Shown: positions 47,858-49,687 of the stretch, piece after piece | Numbering within the stretch: the first letter of the stretch is position 1 | Layout of the letters: every line of letters begins with the position of its first letter | Source: a virus | DNA length: 49,687 bases | IMG/VR virus record: IMGVR_UViG_3300049629_001842 | Span: 1 to 49,687 of that record | Direction: 5' to 3' (one strand) | The notes under the pieces: generated by a model | Told to the model about the DNA's origin: nothing | What the model saw: the letters and a program-made list of their open reading frames with translations, nothing else | Databases searched by the model: none | Position numbers and translations under genes: made by a program

Positions 47858-48091
47858 TTACTCCTCACCCTCATTCCGTCCTGGCAAAAAACTAGGAGTA
47901 TAGACCCCTTTACAGTCAGAATGGTAGTTCATCAAAACCAATCCCGACGAAGCCAGAGCCGAAGCCAACTCTAGCCAATCCTTGACCGTAAACCGTTTAG
48001 CCTCTAACTCCTGCAACTTAGGGGAAACAGCCAAAAATAAGGTAAAAACTACCCCCCAAAAAACCTGCGTAAAAAATAAATTTTTAGCCAT
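47858..48091 (-). CDS. Holin candidate, 77 residues
   Basis: Two membrane segments: FTQVFWGVVFTLFLAVS and WLELASALASSGLVLMNY, with a charged region between. The C-terminus is polar (PSFLPGRNEGEE). It follows 45 bp behind the GH19 endolysin gene, the usual holin place. Small size and topology agree with a class II holin. Not proven. Confidence 0.6.
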   Translation of the reverse strand: MAKNLFFTQVFWGVVFTLFLAVSPKLQELEAKRFTVKDWLELASALASSGLVLMNYHSDCKGVYTPSFLPGRNEGEE

Positions 48092-48136
48092 TTCAGTAAT
48101 TCCATCTTGAATTCTTTTGACCTATTTCTAAGATAA

Positions 48137-48889
48137 TTATTTGATAACTTGACAAGCCTTTTCGTAATAACGTTGACGATCCGATAGTCCGTTATAACCA
48201 CCATTAACCTTTTTTGTTACCTCTTTAACAGTTCCACCCCGATCGCATATTGGATTCATGTTATTATTCTTCCACCAAAATCCGGCACTGGTAAAGGGAT
48301 AAACCTGAGCAACATAGCTATGTCCCTGCATCACCTTTTTATCGCCGATAAAGTCAGCAAATTTCTGATAATTATGCCGTCCGGTTAGCTGAATAACACC
48401 AGCCCCTTTATATTTACGACCATCACCAGGAAAGATATTTCCCAAATCTCGGCGACCTTCGTAATCCTTACCACTGGCAAGTTCTTTCATCCATTTTAAG
48501 CCTCCTGATTCATGGGCTGTTTGGCTGAGAAAATGTCTAATTCGTGGCACTGTATTAATTTCAAATTGCTGTAAACAAGAGTTTAAGTCATTGAATTGTC
48601 GATCACTCATTTTACGTCCATAGACAGACTCAGCCTGCTGACGAGTTACAACAATCCCTTTGCTAAATTTTTGCCAAGATAAATGCCAATGATCTGGCCA
48701 AAGATACCAAGTTCCAGCACCGTAGTCTAACTCCACTAGGCAATGTCCGTCAATTTCTTCTGAATACTCAAGAACTTTGTAGTCTTTGCCCGCAGGAACT
48801 TCTGTTTTTTCGTTGTGGCCGAGTTGCGACGAATCAATCGGCTGCTTTTTCAGATAAGTATCAGTAATTGCCTTAATTATATGAGTCAC
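48137..48889 (-). CDS. GH19 endolysin (peptidoglycan-degrading)
   Basis: 250 residues. An N-terminal SH3-like cell-wall domain (TYLKKQPIDSSQLGHNEKTE, WYLWPDHWHL) is followed by a GH19 lysozyme/chitinase domain: catalytic Glu in TAHESGGLKWM (about 127), second acid in KDYEGRRDLGN (about 144), KGAGVIQLTGRHNY and TVKEVTKKVNGGYNGLSDRQ. Cyanophage lysins of this type cleave the cell wall at the end of the cycle. No signal peptide, so a holin is needed. Confidence 0.9.
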   Translation of the reverse strand: MTHIIKAITDTYLKKQPIDSSQLGHNEKTEVPAGKDYKVLEYSEEIDGHCLVELDYGAGTWYLWPDHWHLSWQKFSKGIVVTRQQAESVYGRKMSDRQFNDLNSCLQQFEINTVPRIRHFLSQTAHESGGLKWMKELASGKDYEGRRDLGNIFPGDGRKYKGAGVIQLTGRHNYQKFADFIGDKKVMQGHSYVAQVYPFTSAGFWWKNNNMNPICDRGGTVKEVTKKVNGGYNGLSDRQRYYEKACQVIK

Positions 48890-48988
48890 AAATCAAACCT
48901 CGCAAACATCAGATTTATAATACTTAACCCTAAAACCTAAAAGTCAGGAGTATTTTTGCCCAAAAAAATCACTCCTCTCCTTAATCCA

Positions 48989-49003
48989 AGCAAAATTTTG
49001 CCA
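48989..49003. repeat. Dispersed palindrome, partial copy
   Basis: AGCAAAATTTTGCCA with TGA after; the left arm is degraded. Lies about 65 bp before the start of the 92-residue gene. Confidence 0.5.
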
Positions 49004-49066
49004 CTGAAAAAAGCCGTCCACATTTGAGATAGTAAAAGCATCTGGGAAAGAAAGGGAAAGAAGCAA

Positions 49067-49345
49067 ATGGGGCAAAATAACACCAAATGGGACAAAATTC
49101 AAGCAATAACAGCCGTAATCCTTGCATCAATCACAATCGCAGGAATTGTTTTAAGTTTTGGAGAAGCCAAAAATAAACTCGAAAACCTAGAGATCGGACA
49201 AAAAAACATTAAAATCGAGTTACAAGAGATAAATTCAGGGCTTAAAAACCTTCAATTATCCACTTACACAAAAGAAGATGCTGAAAGAGATTTTAGTATC
49301 CGCGATCGTCTCTGGGAAGCCAAACGTCAAATCTCACAAAACTGA
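49067..49345 (+). CDS. Small membrane-anchored coiled-coil protein
   Basis: 92 residues. One N-terminal membrane span (IQAITAVILASITIAGIVLS) followed by a helix (NKLENLEIGQKNIKIELQEI) and a charged end. It is beside the lysis genes and just inside the right tip. Single-span plus coiled-coil layout fits a spanin- or holin-accessory protein. The last codons overlap a perfect copy of the 16-bp palindrome (49343-49358). AAAGAAGCAAATG offers a weak ribosome site. Confidence 0.55.
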   Translation: MGQNNTKWDKIQAITAVILASITIAGIVLSFGEAKNKLENLEIGQKNIKIELQEINSGLKNLQLSTYTKEDAERDFSIRDRLWEAKRQISQN

Positions 49346-49358
49346 CAAAATTTTGTCA
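49343..49358. repeat. Dispersed 16-bp palindrome, perfect copy near the right end
   Basis: TGACAAAATTTTGTCA. With the copy at 349 it places one member of the family inside each end of the element. Confidence 0.6.
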
Positions 49359-49372
49359 CGCCACCAAAATCT

Positions 49373-49408
49373 CTATTGAGAACTATCTCTTTTTATTGAG
49401 AATCCGCC
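49373..49408 (-). repeat. Right-end subterminal repeats, likely transposase sites
   Basis: Read inward from the right tip, GGATTCTCAATAAAAAG (about 49390-49406) and AGTTCTCAATAG (49373-49384) match the left-end boxes at 184-200 and 231-244. Confidence 0.55.
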
Positions 49409-49538
49409 TAGCCGAGCATACTACACTGATATGTCAAGCATCTGCCAAGGGTAAAAAATTAGTATCATGTTCGTGAAAAGCCTGAACCCCTTATATCCCA
49501 ATACTTCCCGCTTAGTCCTACCTAGTCCCTTTACAAAC

Positions 49539-49569
49539 CATTAAGATGCAATCTATTTGTTAAGTTACA
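49539..49569 (-). repeat. Right terminal inverted repeat
   Basis: Reverse complement of 103-133 with one mismatch; ends CA at 49569. The next five bases are GAGGC. Confidence 0.88.
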
Positions 49570-49687
49570 GAGGCCCTTGAGCGCCTAGAAAAGTATCGCC
49601 AACAACAGGGGGCCAGTAATGTGCTTTTATTACCCTTTCAACCCCGGGAAAAATTACCAGAAATGTTGGCAGCCGCCGATGTGGGTA
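49570..49687 (+). CDS. Host glycosyltransferase-like fragment
   Basis: Open through the window end with no start visible; reads EALERLEKYRQQQGASNVLL then PFQPREKLPEMLAAADVG. The block (N-V-x-L-L-x-F-Q-x-R-E-x-L-P-x-M-L-A-A-A-D) is typical of the C-terminal donor-binding half of group 1 (GT4) glycosyltransferases. It begins exactly at the prophage end, so the insertion cut the gene. The left flank does not encode its N-terminal part. Confidence 0.6.

Larger units (their letters stand above)
965..48843 (+). repeat. Orientation-locked TCGGCT motif grid (about 128 copies)
   Basis: TCGGCT recurs on the plus strand, for example at 965, 1149, 1493, 2210, 4061, 5393, 6300, 8197, 9573, 12387, 15219, 22740, 24191, 29824, 31105, 33044, 35175, 37597, 39339, 42342, 43597, 44734, 45598, 47260 and 48838. 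By hand I count about 128 plus-strand copies and only about 4 of the complement AGCCGA (569, 7278, 47966, 49410). About a dozen per strand would be expected for a random hexamer. About 32 copies lie in plus-strand genes and most of the rest in minus-strand genes, in more than one reading frame, so codon use does not explain it. Typical spacing is 100-450 bp. There are none at 16.82-22.37 kb or 46.04-47.26 kb. Function unknown. Confidence 0.9.
103..49569. mobile_element. Mu-like transposable prophage, apparently complete
   Basis: The element is bounded by a 31-bp terminal inverted repeat beginning TG and ending CA. Inside are a DDE transposase followed by an AAA ATPase (the MuA/MuB pair), a divergently oriented HTH repressor, small and large terminase, portal, MuF-like protein, capsid, tail tube, a frameshifted tail assembly chaperone pair, tape measure, baseplate, fibres, a holin candidate and an endolysin. 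Length about 49.5 kb. No core gene looks obviously broken, so it may be functional; this is an inference. Module order differs from Mu: the baseplate and tape-measure blocks are on the opposite strand to the other structural genes. Confidence 0.93.

Noticed and set aside
965-48843. Codon or peptide bias as the cause of TCGGCT excess
   Set aside because: The motif keeps its strand in genes of both directions and is used in different frames, including between genes (for example 29628, 33531, 36975).

Overview
The window is an almost complete Mu-like transposable prophage of about 49.5 kb (103-49569) with roughly 100 bp of host DNA on each side. The host looks like a cyanobacterium, probably close to Microcystis. 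This rests on protein style, heptamer STRR repeats, a few HIP1-type GCGATCGC octamers and the glycosyltransferase-like flank; it is an inference, not a database match. The ends are a 31-bp terminal inverted repeat with one mismatch, TG...CA as in Mu, with subterminal repeats inside each end. No 5-bp target duplication is visible.

Layout, read right to left because most genes are on the minus strand. 49.3-47.2 kb: small membrane proteins, a GH19 endolysin with a holin candidate, and a formylglycine-generating-enzyme (FGE) fold cargo gene. 46-45.3 kb: an XRE-type repressor facing the transposase operon. 45.3-36.4 kb: early region with a small RHH-like protein, DDE transposase (MuA type), AAA ATPase (MuB type), several small proteins, a LuxR-type HTH, a large ParB-like/SH3 protein and a Mor-like activator. 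36.4-29.7 kb: small terminase, DUF559-type nuclease, large terminase, radical SAM protein, portal and MuF-like protein. 29.6-22.5 kb: HU, a repeat-built tail fibre with a discoidin-like tip, and plus-strand baseplate genes. 22.3-17.2 kb: a cargo island with FGE genes, a candidate structured RNA and a triplicated promoter cassette. 17-15 kb: plus-strand fibre/adaptor genes. 14.9-3.9 kb: KTSC protein, scaffold, decoration protein, major capsid, connectors, ParB-like proteins, tail tube, tail assembly chaperone pair (programmed -1 frameshift) and a tail-tip protein. 0.5-3.7 kb: tape measure on the plus strand next to the left end.

The most striking signal is not a gene. The hexamer TCGGCT occurs about 128 times on the plus strand (hand count) and only about 4 times on the minus strand. 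It is spaced mostly 100-450 bp apart and keeps its orientation whichever way the genes run. It vanishes across the cargo (16.8-22.4 kb and 46.0-47.3 kb). This is an orientation-locked DNA mark covering the phage backbone, and I know of no described system that explains it.

Other notable systems: four phage proteins share a ~45-residue N-terminal tag, usually followed by a glycine linker and in two cases by ParB-like domains, which suggests a virion-targeting or injection module. The FGE cargo genes end in segments with the codon signature of diversity-generating retroelement targets. A 16-bp palindrome family (TGGCAAAATTTTGCCA) is dispersed over the element. Hairpin arrays led by AGTATCA(A/T)GTT lie near both ends.
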